DNA of 5,577 nt from Candidatus Eiseniibacteriota bacterium (GTDB taxonomy: Bacteria > Eisenbacteria > RBG-16-71-46 > CAIMUX01 > WJJG01): NCBI GenBank assembly GCA_016867695.1, contig VGIY01000183.1, positions 1-5,577 of the forward strand, written 5' to 3'. Below the pieces are notes generated by a model that saw only the letters and a list, made by a program, of their open reading frames with translations, did not search any database and was not told where the DNA came from. Within the stretch, counting starts at the first letter, position 1. Every line of letters begins with the position of its first letter. Below are positions 5,253-5,577 of this stretch, one piece after another. The position numbers and the translations under genes were made by a program.

Positions 5253-5577
5253 TCAGGACTCGTGCCAGTCGAGGATGAGCCGCGCCACGGCGACCGCGTC
5301 CTCCCACAGGAAACAGGGCACCGGCGCGCCGGCCGAGCGACGCGCGGGGCCCTCGCCGATGGGGTCCTCGCCCCCGGCGTTCGGCGCGACCCTGGCCCCC
5401 GCGGCTTCCATCAGCGCCGAGCCCGCGGCTCCCGCCGCCGCCGAGCCCGCGGGCCGCAACTCCCCCCACGGGGCGACGTCCTCCGGACTGGGTCGCAGGC
5501 CGGGCGCGAGCACGACCGCCAGCAGCTCGCCGCCGTCCAGGAAGCGCGGCATCTTCGCTCGCCCATCCTTGCCCGCG
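5253..5577 (-). CDS. Unrecognised protein, C-terminal part (5' end beyond the window)
   Basis: The minus-strand frame is open from the window edge to TGA at 5253-5255. An ATG at 5550-5552 has no good ribosome-binding site, and the codons upstream of it stay open (ending GKDGRAK), so the gene probably begins outside the window. Third positions are overwhelmingly G or C, as in the accepted genes, which supports real coding. About 107 residues are visible: a plausibly folded piece (MPRFLDGGELLAVVLAPGL), then an Ala/Gly-rich stretch with an 8-residue period, then a likely amphipathic helix near the C-terminus (LWEDAVAVARLILDWHES). No signal peptide, membrane segment or catalytic motif is visible in this part. 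The gene converges on the SDR gene, so the two share no promoter. I do not recognise the family and assign no function. A chance open frame in GC-rich DNA remains possible. Confidence 0.55.
   Translation of the reverse strand, partial: AGKDGRAKMPRFLDGGELLAVVLAPGLRPSPEDVAPWGELRPAGSAAAGAAGSALMEAAGARVAPNAGGEDPIGEGPARRSAGAPVPCFLWEDAVAVARLILDWHES
5358..5453 (-). repeat. 24-bp in-frame repeats inside the minus-strand gene
   Basis: Read on the minus strand, units at 5453-5430, 5429-5406 and 5405-5382 each encode eight residues with Ala-Gly at positions 2-3. The middle one is AAGSALME. A degenerate fourth unit follows at 5381-5358. An exact 13-bp match (5416-5428 and 5440-5452) underlies the first two. 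The first bases of the middle unit, GCCGCGGGC, equal those of the first octad repeat in leuS. Confidence 0.6.

Noticed and set aside
1882..5469. A 1195-residue open frame on the minus strand opposite leuS and the SDR gene
   Set aside because: It mirrors well-recognised genes on the plus strand, is Arg/Gly/Ala-rich with no family resemblance, and is an expected by-product of high GC at third positions.

Overview
The window is high-GC bacterial DNA (about 70% G+C by eye), with strong G/C bias at third codon positions in every gene I accept. It looks like a chromosomal segment of an uncultured or poorly sampled high-GC bacterium. I cannot fix the phylum from the sequence.

Layout, left to right: (1) bases 2-964, plus strand, a 5'-truncated tyrosine recombinase of the integron-integrase (IntI) family with all catalytic residues visible. 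(2) Bases 965-1370, a gene-free spacer with C-rich repeats of 12/15 bp, potential G-quadruplex tracts on the minus strand, a duplicated 23-24 bp block, and a plausible promoter at its right end. (3) Bases 1371-1542, a structured leader for leuS with several hairpins, one of them over the Shine-Dalgarno sequence. (4) Bases 1543-4209, plus strand, leuS, a full-length leucyl-tRNA synthetase with non-standard class I signatures (HVGN for HIGH, KMSKT for KMSKS) and two low-complexity inserts, one made of four tandem 8-residue repeats. (5) Bases 4300-5118, plus strand, a short-chain dehydrogenase/reductase (SDR) whose YxxxK motif is replaced by SxxxR, probably cotranscribed with leuS. (6) Bases 5119-5252, a spacer between convergent genes with a GC-rich hairpin over the SDR stop codon. 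(7) Bases 5253-5577, minus strand, the 3' part of an unrecognised gene that carries an 8-residue Ala/Gly repeat much like the one in LeuRS.

The genes do not form one pathway. leuS is housekeeping, the SDR is a possible passenger in the same transcript, and the integrase marks a possible edge of an integron whose attI site and cassettes, if present, would most likely lie left of base 1. The most unusual signal is the 24-bp in-frame repeat with period AAGxxxxx, found in two unrelated genes on opposite strands.
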